From Flavobacteriaceae bacterium PS02337 (GTDB lineage: Bacteria > Bacteroidota > Bacteroidia > Flavobacteriales > Flavobacteriaceae): a stretch of DNA of 64,000 nt. The stretch spans positions 23,754 to 87,753 of the forward strand of contig JASCOE010000018.1 in the NCBI GenBank assembly GCA_029959285.1, given 5' to 3'. This document shows positions 38,125 through 46,617 of this stretch, one piece after another. The number at the start of each line of letters is the position of its first letter. Within the stretch, counting starts at the first letter, position 1. Below the pieces are notes generated by a model that saw nothing but the letters and a program-made list of their open reading frames with translations, made no database searches and was not told where the DNA came from. The position numbers were made by a program, and so were the translations under genes.

Positions 38125-39945
38125 TTAAACAGCTTTGTAAGCCTGGTCGGGATGATTTGGCATATCTATTATTGTATGCTGCAATCTGCCTTCATCTTTC
38201 ATCGGGAGGATATAGTTTCTATAAATGTAATTTTCATTTCTATTAAGTATTAAAGCTATCTGTTTTGTGGAGTAGCTTTTAAAACTGCATATTTTATAAA
38301 TTATATCTTTTATTTTATTTTGATCATTTTCTCTAACTCCTAGGTTGGATATTTGTTCTCTTATATCAGAAGGTAGCTCCTGTGTTAGATCATAGGGTTC
38401 TGTTGTAAGATCATCAGCTTCTGTGTTAAGATCATTAGGTTCTGTGTTAGCAACATCATCTTCTGTGTTAAGAACTCCACCAGTAGTATAATATGTAGAT
38501 CTTCCTTTTCCTTTTTGTTCAATAAGACCTTTATCTCGGAGACTTCTTAATTCATTACTTGCTTTTAATACATCACATGCATTTAATTGTCGATATGTTG
38601 AATTATCAATGGCACCAGCTTCTCTAATGAAAATCAATCCTTTTTTCTGTTCAGTATTTAACTCATACTCAGCAAAGGTATTTAGCCATTGAAGGTCACT
38701 TTCATTAAGAAAATGATGTAGTAAAAGACGAGTGGTAAATAAATTTGCGGTGTGGTCACTTTCAAATGTCGGCGGTGCTAGGGAGGATTTTTCCATTAAA
38801 ATTCTCATTGTCCTTATACCACTCCCTTTTGTTTCTGCAAGATTGGTTTCGTGAAAAATGGATGCAATAAACGGATTTCTGTTTTTAGAACCTGGTTCAC
38901 CTAGCTGCTCTTCCGGCTTTAATGAAAACCCTGGATTTTTAATTTCTAGTCTATTGCCGTAGCGAATAATTTGTATCGGCTGATTTTCTCTATAAGTTCT
39001 ATGTATAAAAGCATTCACAAGTGCTTCACGCAGAACTTTAGAAGGCAGACCAATAGCAGAAGCCTGCAACTCTCCATCCCCTAAAAGAAATCCTTTAGGG
39101 AGATCATCAGCAATTGCACTAAATACTCTTTGAACCAGTTCAATAAGCGGACCTCTCATATCTATTGTTGTAAACCTGTTTTCAGGATCTTCAACCCATT
39201 CATTACCTGGTACTCTAATGTAATCTATACGTACCATCGGTAGTAATCTTCTTAGGGCAGGACGTTTTCCAAAAACAAGTAGTCCTGTATAGGTTAGTTT
39301 CCATTCGTCCTTATCTTTTTTTACACATCCTAAAGATCTTAATAAATCAAAATCAGAATAGTTTAACTCCTCAGCATATTCATTTACTTTTGACCTTAAA
39401 CTTTTGTATAAAGAAATGGCTTCTTCACTGACATCATCAAGACTAGTATCTTTTACAATAATACTATCTAAACTATCTTCTTTATTATAGAATATAAATA
39501 GATCATCTTCGGTGCATCGCTGGTCACTTGAACCAATTCTTCTGTAAGCGCCTTGAGGCAAGCCCTTTTTTTTGAAATAAAGAGGTTTTTGTCCATCAGG
39601 TAATTCTTTTACAAACATTTTTAGGACTAACTTTCCATTGGGCATTTTCTCTATTTCAATTTCTGGTCTAACAGGCTGATTAAATAATGTCGCTGTTTGA
39701 GAAGCTATATCTAATTGTAATTTGTCTGGATTTGTAATTCCTTCAACTATATAATTTTGAAATAAGGTGCTTTCGTCTTTAACCACTCCTAAAACTATTA
39801 ATCCTCCTCCTAAGCCCGGCTCGTTGGAGAAAGCACAAATAGTTTCCATTATAGATGTGTCAATTTCGCTCCCTCTTTTGGCTTCAATTGTTGTACATTC
39901 GTCAGTAATATTTAAATGTTCTAAAATATCTTTAATAAGCTCCAT
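38125..39945 (-). CDS. AlbA_2 (Schlafen-like) domain protein with GHKL-type ATP-binding region
   Basis: A 606-aa protein of the group often labelled RecG-like transcriptional regulators. An N-terminal AlbA_2 domain (about 12-130) shows TIEAKRGSEI, GGLIVLGVVKD and QGAYRRIGSSDQRC. The middle (about 310-410) has a divergent HATPase fold with LREALVNAFIHRTY and the glycine pair in TKGSGIRTM. Winged-helix segments follow, interrupted at about 488-520 by an acidic stretch of NTE/TTE-xDL repeats. Such proteins occur in mobile islands and some defence loci; the function here is unknown. It sits alone, with a promoter-like TTG-N18-TATTTTTG upstream. Confidence 0.82.
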   Translation of the reverse strand: MELIKDILEHLNITDECTTIEAKRGSEIDTSIMETICAFSNEPGLGGGLIVLGVVKDESTLFQNYIVEGITNPDKLQLDIASQTATLFNQPVRPEIEIEKMPNGKLVLKMFVKELPDGQKPLYFKKKGLPQGAYRRIGSSDQRCTEDDLFIFYNKEDSLDSIIVKDTSLDDVSEEAISLYKSLRSKVNEYAEELNYSDFDLLRSLGCVKKDKDEWKLTYTGLLVFGKRPALRRLLPMVRIDYIRVPGNEWVEDPENRFTTIDMRGPLIELVQRVFSAIADDLPKGFLLGDGELQASAIGLPSKVLREALVNAFIHRTYRENQPIQIIRYGNRLEIKNPGFSLKPEEQLGEPGSKNRNPFIASIFHETNLAETKGSGIRTMRILMEKSSLAPPTFESDHTANLFTTRLLLHHFLNESDLQWLNTFAEYELNTEQKKGLIFIREAGAIDNSTYRQLNACDVLKASNELRSLRDKGLIEQKGKGRSTYYTTGGVLNTEDDVANTEPNDLNTEADDLTTEPYDLTQELPSDIREQISNLGVRENDQNKIKDIIYKICSFKSYSTKQIALILNRNENYIYRNYILPMKDEGRLQHTIIDMPNHPDQAYKAV

Positions 39946-39969
39946 GAAATAATTTTAGCAAGTATAAAG

Positions 39970-39998
39970 CAAAAATAATCAACTTTTTGTCAATTCAA
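39970..39998 (-). promoter_or_regulatory. Bacteroidetes-type promoter for the AlbA_2 gene
   Basis: On the minus strand TTG (39996-39998) is followed after 18 bp by TATTTTTG (39970-39977), matching the TTG / TAnnTTTG promoter pattern of this phylum, 24 bp upstream of the start codon. Confidence 0.45.
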
Positions 39999-40320
39999 TT
40001 TTTAAAGGTCTTTTTAAATTTGACTTTCAAAAAATTACTGATCTTAGGTCATAAAAGATTTGATTGTAAAAAACAACTTTATAATTTAAGATTGCTAATG
40101 TTTAATTATTGGCTGATTTAGGTCCTAAGATTTGTCCAAACATTTTTAAAACCAGATTTGCATTGGATATCTAACCATGGTCAGTTTAATCTTATAAAAT
40201 TAAAGTTATATTTGTTTAAGACTTGAGTCACGTCTTAATGTTTTCGCTTTTTATAAAAAATAAAATTGAATGGAATTCATTCTTATATGTTCTTTGGTAA
40301 CCCAATTATGAACGATATAA

Positions 40321-40383
40321 TTATATGCTTTTAGATATAAAACAAACAGTTACAGCAAAATTATACGCTTTAAGATATAAAAT
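40321..40383 (+). repeat. two 23-bp direct repeats, 40-bp period
   Basis: TTATATGCTTTTAGATATAA (40321-) and TTATACGCTTTAAGATATAA (40361-) are near-identical and 40 bp apart. They could be iteron-like or regulator binding sites. Confidence 0.6.
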
Positions 40384-40665
40384 ACAATCCAGGTATCTTT
40401 ATAGTGTATAGAAGATGTGTTGCATAATTGATTTTTTTATTTAGAATATGGCTGAGCTACAAATTTTTAAAGTTAATACAACTTAATGAAGTGCTATCTA
40501 CAAATTTTTGCATTTATAAGGTATATAGTTTACAAAAAATTGCAGTTATCTATCTAATTATGTTCATGTGAATATTTTCACTTCGTATTCGTGAACAAAT
40601 ACAGCTACCCAAAAAAGATCTTTTTCGGTTCAACTTCTTTAGTTATTTTCTTATTTAATGTAATG

Positions 40666-40718
40666 TGTTCACTATATCTGGCTGTTCATTCTGAATGAAC
40701 AGCCAGATATAGTGAACA
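40666..40718. repeat. perfect 53-bp palindrome
   Basis: Two perfect 26-nt arms (40666-40691, 40693-40718) around a single central T; arm core GTTCACTATATCTGGCTG. There is no T run on either side, so it is not a standard terminator. The same GTTCA/GTGAAC word occurs in the weaker repeat 100 bp upstream. Confidence 0.9.
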
Positions 40719-41000
40719 AGGTTAATTGAGACTCTATAATTGGAAAAAAATAATTCCGCTAATATGTACTTAAAAGAATAGAGCAAGAATTACTTTTAAT
40801 TATTTGAGTTTTTGTAAGTGTTTAATAATTAATATGGTAAGTGTGACAAAAGACACATATAATATCGATGCCTAAAAGTATTTTAGCATTGTTTAAAATC
40901 AAACCGGTTTTATGAGGCTAATAACTTACGACCATTATTTTTGATTCCGGAACCCAAACATTTGGAGTATAAAGCAATTTAGGAAGAATAAATTATTTAA

Positions 41001-41417
41001 ATGAAAAAAGCTAAGACCTATAAAATTTTCGATAATTTTTTTAAACTCGACCAGAGATTAAATAAAATAGAAAGCTTAGTACTCATAAACGAGTATCGTA
41101 ATGATTTACTGTTAGCTGAAAAGTGCAGAAGCACTTACAGTAAAAGTGAGCTTGCAATCCTTTTCTATGTCTTGATGGATGAGGGTATTTTATTTTTTGA
41201 TTCAAGTGATGCGAAAAAAAATAGGATCAGATTTCAGGAATTTTTAAGTGAAAATTTTTCATATAGAGATAATGAAGGAATTCAGAAAAAAATATCTAGA
41301 ATAAGCAGACAGTTTTCTGAGTGCAAAGGTTATACTTATAAAGAGAAACAGATAAAATTTTTAGATGACTTGATTGGGATATTGATGGAGAGAAAAAGAA
41401 AACTTGAGAACTGGTAA
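41001..41417 (+). CDS. small RteC-like protein of a mobile island
   Basis: A 138-aa basic, helical protein without signal or membrane segment. The central part (SELAILFYVLMDEGILF) followed by RFQEFLSENFSY, a Phe/Cys segment and KFLDDLIGILMERKRKLE has the layout of the C-terminal part of RteC, the regulator of Bacteroides conjugative elements (ELIYAL..G, FE..F, FLD.L). The resemblance is by pattern only. A DNA-binding-type small protein follows closely, so both may belong to a former integrative element. Confidence 0.55.
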   Translation: MKKAKTYKIFDNFFKLDQRLNKIESLVLINEYRNDLLLAEKCRSTYSKSELAILFYVLMDEGILFFDSSDAKKNRIRFQEFLSENFSYRDNEGIQKKISRISRQFSECKGYTYKEKQIKFLDDLIGILMERKRKLENW

Positions 41418-41460
41418 GCTGGGGATGAAAAAAATTATAACATTAACAAAAAATTCAATT

Positions 41461-41745
41461 ATGACAAAGAAAGAAAAGAGACAGGCTTTTATAATGGAGA
41501 TTAAAAATATTATAGATCCTTTAATGTTAAAACTAGAGTTAATCGATTCAAAAATAAGTAAAGGGAAAACCTTGAGACCTGCTTATTACAGGAATGAGGA
41601 TTTAAAAAAGATATTTGGGCTGTCTAATAATACTATTATAAAATACCGCCAGACGGGAGTGCTTCCATATACCAAATTGGGAGATATATTTTTATATGAC
41701 AGTGTAAAGATTGAGGAAACTCTTCGTGAGAATGGCAGCATTTAA
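41461..41745 (+). CDS. helix-turn-helix excisionase-like DNA-binding protein
   Basis: A 94-aa protein from ATG 41461 (an ATG at 41425 and a TTG at 41404 are in frame; the conserved part begins later). The C-terminal half, YYRNEDLKKIFGLSNNTIIK followed by YRQTGVLPYTKLGD, is a MerR/HTH_17-type domain like those of excisionases and small regulators next to integrases in Bacteroidetes. It follows the RteC-like gene by 43 bp. No integrase gene is present within the island, so a role in excision would need one in trans. Confidence 0.65.
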   Translation: MTKKEKRQAFIMEIKNIIDPLMLKLELIDSKISKGKTLRPAYYRNEDLKKIFGLSNNTIIKYRQTGVLPYTKLGDIFLYDSVKIEETLRENGSI

Positions 41746-41948
41746 TAGATTGAGCACAACATGATACAATAGAAATTGCACGGTAATCAGTTAACTGTAT
41801 TTACTCTGACCAATTATCTGGCTAATGAAATTAAAATAGATAGCAGTTCTACTAAAATATAATGTCAAAATCTCATAAAATTTTGATAATAGATTTTACA
41901 ATTTTCGTTGTAAAAACCCGGTAAAAAACACAGAACCCCCTTTGGATT

Positions 41949-42530
41949 TTAATACAGGCTCAAGTGTTTTATTTTTAGTGATTTATGTTCTTTGTTTGAT
42001 CTTTTTTTGTCGCAAATATTGTGCATATTTGCGACAAGAATAGCAGTATATAGAATTAAAGAATCTATATTGAATTTCTTTGTAATAGAAAAATCTAAAA
42101 TATATGGATCTTTGAATGTATTGAATGGAATTTTAGTGGATTCGATTATTTTTGTATCTGCGATGTTAGCTCTTTCATAAGCTTTCAAAGCGAGTTGTCG
42201 CCTTAGTTCTCTGACTCCGTACAAATTATTTGATGCGTTTTGTGCATAAAATAGTTTTGATTCGATAGTTTTTAATGGTAATAATTCCACAAAATGCGAC
42301 CAAGACAATTGTCGTGACAATGGCACGACAATTTTCAAATTGGTAAATTGCTCCGCAAACTCCATCATACGTCGTAAATTTCTTAATTCGAAATTATTAC
42401 CATATCGTTCTTTCAATTGTGTCGACACTGTCGGCACAATTTGTTTTGCGTAATCTGCACCTTTGTTCTGTAGGATATTCTGATTGCATCCGCAGTGTGC
42501 GTTATTAAAAACTATTATTGAAATTAACAT
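41949..42530 (-). pseudogene. YhcG/DUF1016-type nuclease, decayed
   Basis: The middle of this frame reads GADYAKQIVPTVSTQLKERY, FELRNLRRMMEFAEQF, LSWSHFVELLPL, YGVRELRRQL and FKDPYILDF, an ordered match to the N-terminal DUF1016 domain of YhcG-family proteins. The start is scrambled (CGCNQNILQNK just before GADY replaces the usual helix), and after YILDF the frame enters unrelated sequence and stops. The C-terminal PD-(D/E)XK nuclease domain is therefore absent. I read it as a remnant. Such genes often sit in restriction-modification or defence islands. Confidence 0.7.
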
Positions 42531-42666
42531 TATTCTTAATGTTTTGTGTCAGTTCGCTGATCCTGTCACTAGGTTCTTTATAAGCTTTAAGTATTTGGAT
42601 ATGATGTTGACGCAAAAAATAAGATATACCACTTTAATGGCTTCAGTATGGCGGGAATATAGCTGT

Positions 42667-42707
42667 TTTGGCGCGAATTTGGCGTGAATATAATTATTTT
42701 GGCGTGA
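42667..42707 (+). repeat. three TTTGGCG(C/T)GA repeats
   Basis: TTTTGGCGCGAATTTGGCGTGAAT, then TTTTGGCGTGAG after 11 bases. The complement TC(A/G)CGCCA relates these to the GCGCCACGA motifs at 42871 and 37893. They are likely protein-binding sites of the former element. Confidence 0.5.
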
Positions 42708-42870
42708 GTTTTTGTAATATTAAGTTACCAGGTCATTTGAAGATTGTCTAAAAGTTATTTTAAAGATAAACCAAATTTTGAGTTGAATATTTCCGGTCTC
42801 ATTCCGATTCGAACCACAGTTCAGTATTGTTGGCTTTACTCGGTTTTAAATCGCGATTTTTTATCTGTGC

Positions 42871-42958
42871 CACGATTCTGCCACAAAATTTGGAAAAGTG
42901 TAATATTTGTGGCACAGCTACATTGCTTTCAAATGCGCCACGAAAGTGCCACAAAACT
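42871..42958 (+). repeat. GCCAC arm-type repeats near the right island end
   Basis: TGCCACGATTCTGCCACA (from 42872) and TGCGCCACGAAAGTGCCACA (from about 42937) are two copies of the GCCACGA-N4-GCCAC pattern. A complementary TTGTGGCAC lies between them. They are 120-210 bp from the tRNA-Ser 3' end. Confidence 0.5.
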
Positions 42959-42991
42959 GCATATTATTAATATGAAAAGAGTATAAAAGAT

Positions 42992-43025
42992 AAAACCCTG
43001 CAGATCTAATGATTTGCAGGGTTTT
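42992..43025. terminator. bidirectional terminator near tRNA-Ser
   Basis: AAAACCCTGCA and TGCAGGGTTTT form an 11-bp stem with a 12-nt loop. Lying 55 bp beyond the 3' end of the tRNA, it probably ends the tRNA transcript. Confidence 0.75.
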
Positions 43026-43079
43026 CTGTGAATTTTAGCCTTTTTGTAAACTTCGACAAGTCTCTTTTTTAGCTTTCAG

Positions 43080-43164
43080 CGGAGGAAGAGGGATTCGAAC
43101 CCCCGGACCTGTTACAGTCAACAGTTTTCAAGACTGCCGCATTCGACCGCTCTGCCATTCCTCC
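43080..43164 (-). tRNA. tRNA-Ser (UGA anticodon)
   Basis: An 85-nt tRNA on the minus strand. The acceptor arms GGAGGAA / TTCCTCC pair fully, with discriminator G as in serine tRNAs. The anticodon loop reads CTTGAAA, giving UGA. A long variable arm (TTGACTGTAACAGGTC region) and the T loop GGTTCGAATCC are present. CCA is not encoded. The 3' end is the probable attachment site of the island to its left. Confidence 0.96.
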
Positions 43165-43196
43165 AGTAAGACACAATTATTTTCTCATTGCGGGTG

Positions 43197-43204
43197 CAAA
43201 GATA
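43197..43204 (-). promoter_or_regulatory. -7 box of the tRNA-Ser promoter
   Basis: TATCTTTG on the minus strand matches TAnnTTTG exactly, 32 bp upstream of the tRNA 5' end; a TTG lies about 16 bp further up, slightly close for a -33 box. Confidence 0.55.
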
Positions 43205-43884
43205 TAATGTTTTTTCAATTCAAGAAATTTTTTTGATAGTTTTATAAATGAAAAAATTTAGAATCCAATCGATGACTTTAGTCAGGATTTTAACTTGCTG
43301 TTTAATAGCTTGTTATTTTTGTGAGTTGGCCGTCCAAAAAGACCAAATGTAATAATGCATTTATATATTAATAAAATCAATGGAATAAAAATATCACAAT
43401 TTGTTTTTATTGCGCGTCTTTTTATTTGACTTTTAAATTGTGTCTGCACTGTGGACATAATTTAAACGATTTGTAAATCAATGAATTAACTTGTATTCGC
43501 ATTACCATCTCATCCGTAAACTTTTTATGGAACAAAAGTTTTCAAATAGCTTTCAGGTTCATATATTTTTATTTACCCGATAAAAATTACTAGAGATATT
43601 ACTGAATATTGAAATTATTGATAACCATTTTTGAGATGAGATATAATAGGTCTAATTTTAGTTGACAGTCTTTATTGAATATTGATTGTTAAAATATTGT
43701 TGTACTTATATTTAGATAAAATAAAACAGGTGTTTATACCTGTTTTTTATTTATATATTGATATTATATTTAACGAAAATTCCCAATAAATATAAATTTC
43801 GATTTTTCACTTTGACAGCTAAAATAATTATTAGTGGTAAAATAGATCTTGTTAAAAAAGTCAAATAAACTCAAACCAATGTTT
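43205..43884. other. gap between tRNA-Ser and the exported-protein gene
   Basis: No gene is visible. AT-rich sequence with a terminator-like hairpin at 43723-43748 (AAAACAGGT / ACCTGTTTT plus T run) that has no obvious upstream gene on the plus strand. Confidence 0.55.
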
Positions 43885-46617
43885 ATGAAAAAAATTTTAC
43901 TTTGCCTGCTTATGTTTAGCACATACGCATCAGGTCAGAAATCTGCACCTGTTTCGGGTGATGCAGCAGGCTTAATCGACCTTCTGTTTAAAGATTACTC
44001 CAACGTAAGCACAGAAAATATGTTAGAGGAGATAGCCAAGGACCGTGCAAAGGTCATTGCTGTATTCAAGACCTACACAGATGGGGTGGCTGCAAAGGCC
44101 ACATATTCTCAATTTGAGACCGAAAGGTCAGACTACCTTAAAAGCAAGGATGATTATGACCTGCAGGTCAAAAAAAACGATTTAACTGTAGCAGGAGTCC
44201 AAGCCCTGATAAGCCTTAAAAGCAGTTTTACTTCAAAGAAAGCGACCTATTTCGGTAATCTTTATACTTTTAATGATAAAGAACTTGAAAATCTGAAGGA
44301 TTATTTTGCTGCCAACAACAATGCTTTTCTAGTGGAAGTAATTGAAAAGTTTAGAACAAAATATAAAAATATTAAAGAGAGTAATTCCGATAATCTGGCA
44401 GTAAATAACAGCCAGCTGTCTGTTCAGAAAGGATTCCCATTTGCAGGTGGCGATATATTGGTGAAGGGTATTGATGGACTCAGCCGGTTTTTAGCCAACA
44501 GAATTAAGCAGGAGCTCACCTTAAATGCCATTCAAAATATTCAGGAGTATCTTCAGAATAAAGAAAAATATCCGTATCTATATGAATTGGAAGTATTGCT
44601 TCCTACCACATTTGATTACCTTAAAAATTTTGATGCAGACGAAATTTTAAAATTCACTGATGATTTAAAGCAGTATATTGAACAGGATCTAAAGAACCTG
44701 GTATCAAACGCAAAGAATTTAAGGGAGGTACCGCGAATAGTTGCGCAGCTGCAGAAGCATCCCGATCTTGATTTTGCATTTGAGGGACTGGATATTCTGC
44801 AAGAGGTTTCTAAAATCAAAAGTCCTGTCGATTATTTCGAAATAGTGTCCGCCAGCAGAAATATCAACAGGTGGCGCGGGGAGTCTGGTATGAAAAAAGA
44901 TATTGCCGAAGGATTGAATGTGGCTTGTATGATTGCCTACAGCCTCACGGTTGTGGAGAACGGTGAAGTAAAATTTATTACGACGGATTTTGCATCGGCC
45001 TATGGCAGCCAGAAAGATTTCTGCTATCTGTACTTTGGGTTTCTTCATCAGCAGAACCTGAAATATTATCAGGTAAAAAATGGCGTTAATCTGGTGACGG
45101 GTTTTGTCTCGGATGCAGATAAACTGGGAAGTTATCATGATTTTTTAAAGTATGAGGTAATAGATATTATCAGCGGGGCGGAAAGACTCCAGAGCCAGTT
45201 TTTAGCCATAAGAAAGAAAAATAAAAACGCGGAAAAGGTGGAGTATAGGGAAATGCATACCCTGATTAAAGATGTGATCAGATTTGCTCAGGAGATCACA
45301 TATTCAGGTGACTGGATTTTGGAAAAACTCAATACGGGAAATTACTATTCCGCAAAACTAAAACCTTATTTCGAAACAGCTTATCTGGCAAATGATATCA
45401 CACTGGATCTTAATGAAAAAAGATACACCAATGCCATCACCAAGGCGGTGGAAATTCCTCTGATGTTAGGAATGGAAAAAGGAATTGAAAACAATCTGGG
45501 AGGGCAGCTGAAATTCAGCCCTAGGACCATACAGGAGCTGGCTCCCATTTCCGGGCTTTTTAAAGTCAAAGACGAATCAGCGGTGAAACAGAAAGAAGCC
45601 TGGAAGCAGTATAAAACACAGACTGAAATACTGCAGTTTAAGATGATGGGAGACACTAAATTGAGTCCAATTGCAAAAGATCTGGAAAAGCTCAATGGAC
45701 TTTCAGTGGACAGCTGGGATGAAAATTTGTTTAAAGTATCGTTGAGCAGTTTGAAAACGGATATCAATAACAACAAAGACGCCATGATGGCTTTTCTGGG
45801 ATATGACAGGAAATCTGAGAAGGAAGTTATAGAGAAAAAACTTGAAAACTATAAACTGCAGCCTGAAACCAAAAAATTTATCCTAAAAAAATATGACGCT
45901 TATTATGATCAGGTATTTGATAAAGTGGTCTTTAATGAAAAGTTTAGTTTGGATGCGGAAGAGGAGCTGAAACAGGTATACAGTGCTTTTCTGCCCGAAC
46001 TGGCCGCGCAGAAATCAATTAAGTCAAACACCCAGCTGGTAAAATTCATTCATTTTGTGAATGATGTTGCGGTAGCCGACAGTCCGGAGGACTATGAAAA
46101 AGCAATCGAGGCCTTTGCGCTTCCGGTTGGAAGCTCCTCTTTAAAAGAGAAGGCCGTATATTATTTTTCGATTAATTCTTTTCCCGGAATCCTAGTGGGC
46201 GGTGAAAAAACACAGGACAAAGAATTGGCAGGTTTCATAGGCTTTACAGCGCCGGTAGGATTATATCTTCAGCCGTGGGGAGCATTTAAGAATAGAGGTT
46301 CCCTGGGCATTTTCCTTCCGATTATCGACATCGCGGCACCTGTAAGACTGCGACTTGATGGTTCGAAGGACACCCAGACACTGCCTGATTTTGAACTTCA
46401 GGATATTATTTCACCAGGTTTCTACCTCGTATATGGGTTCCCTAATTCCCCTTTTGCAGTCAATGCCGGTATTCAGTACGGTCCAAAGCTAAGGGATATA
46501 CCGGAGAGCACCGACGGAGGTTTTACTTCTGCTGATTCATACCGTTTCGGTGCAGGAGTCACTATTGATATACCACTGCTGACAATAGGTTCGAAATATA
46601 AAAATTTAGAACCTTGA
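43885..46617 (+). CDS. large exported protein of unknown function, possible beta-barrel end
   Basis: I do not recognise this 910-aa protein. ATG 43885 opens a signal peptide (KKILLCLLMFSTYASGQ); ATG 43879 is also possible. Residues about 25-760 are mostly charged helices without membrane segments or Cys-rich motifs. The last ~130 residues change character to alternating aromatic strands (GFIGFTAPVGLYLQPWG, GFYLVYGF, FAVNAGIQYGP, FGAGVTIDIPL), resembling an outer-membrane or beta-sandwich end. G+C is higher than in the flanking SusCD regions. The stop codon overlaps the TTG start of a trypsin-like protease, so the two products are probably made together and may work as a pair. Confidence 0.8.
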   Translation: MKKILLCLLMFSTYASGQKSAPVSGDAAGLIDLLFKDYSNVSTENMLEEIAKDRAKVIAVFKTYTDGVAAKATYSQFETERSDYLKSKDDYDLQVKKNDLTVAGVQALISLKSSFTSKKATYFGNLYTFNDKELENLKDYFAANNNAFLVEVIEKFRTKYKNIKESNSDNLAVNNSQLSVQKGFPFAGGDILVKGIDGLSRFLANRIKQELTLNAIQNIQEYLQNKEKYPYLYELEVLLPTTFDYLKNFDADEILKFTDDLKQYIEQDLKNLVSNAKNLREVPRIVAQLQKHPDLDFAFEGLDILQEVSKIKSPVDYFEIVSASRNINRWRGESGMKKDIAEGLNVACMIAYSLTVVENGEVKFITTDFASAYGSQKDFCYLYFGFLHQQNLKYYQVKNGVNLVTGFVSDADKLGSYHDFLKYEVIDIISGAERLQSQFLAIRKKNKNAEKVEYREMHTLIKDVIRFAQEITYSGDWILEKLNTGNYYSAKLKPYFETAYLANDITLDLNEKRYTNAITKAVEIPLMLGMEKGIENNLGGQLKFSPRTIQELAPISGLFKVKDESAVKQKEAWKQYKTQTEILQFKMMGDTKLSPIAKDLEKLNGLSVDSWDENLFKVSLSSLKTDINNNKDAMMAFLGYDRKSEKEVIEKKLENYKLQPETKKFILKKYDAYYDQVFDKVVFNEKFSLDAEEELKQVYSAFLPELAAQKSIKSNTQLVKFIHFVNDVAVADSPEDYEKAIEAFALPVGSSSLKEKAVYYFSINSFPGILVGGEKTQDKELAGFIGFTAPVGLYLQPWGAFKNRGSLGIFLPIIDIAAPVRLRLDGSKDTQTLPDFELQDIISPGFYLVYGFPNSPFAVNAGIQYGPKLRDIPESTDGGFTSADSYRFGAGVTIDIPLLTIGSKYKNLEP

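Larger units (their letters stand above)
39946..41000. other. noncoding kilobase rich in repeats
   Basis: No credible gene is visible in this 1,055-bp stretch on either strand. It contains the promoter for the AlbA_2 gene, repeated AGGTC-type words (TTAGGTCATAA, TTAGGTCCTAA), a pair of 23-bp direct repeats (40321 and 40361), an imperfect inverted repeat at 40562-40596 ending GTGAAC, and a perfect 53-bp palindrome at 40666-40718. The density of structure suggests a cis-acting region of the island rather than degraded coding DNA. Confidence 0.6.
42531..43079. other. gap between the YhcG remnant and tRNA-Ser
   Basis: It contains the GGCG/GCCAC repeats described separately and a terminator-like hairpin. 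The longest open frame (80 codons from 42744) has no recognisable pattern and runs through the repeats, so I do not call it. Confidence 0.6.

Noticed and set aside
42667-42958. CRISPR array
   Set aside because: The repeats are short, unequal and partly inverted, with no uniform spacer length, and no cas genes occur in the window.
42744-42986. 80-codon frame near tRNA-Ser
   Set aside because: It runs through the GCCAC repeats and has no recognisable pattern; more likely noncoding element end.
44719-45785. Two long minus-strand frames opposite the 922-aa gene
   Set aside because: The plus frame has a signal peptide, full length and coupling to the protease; the minus frames lack starts in good context and domains.
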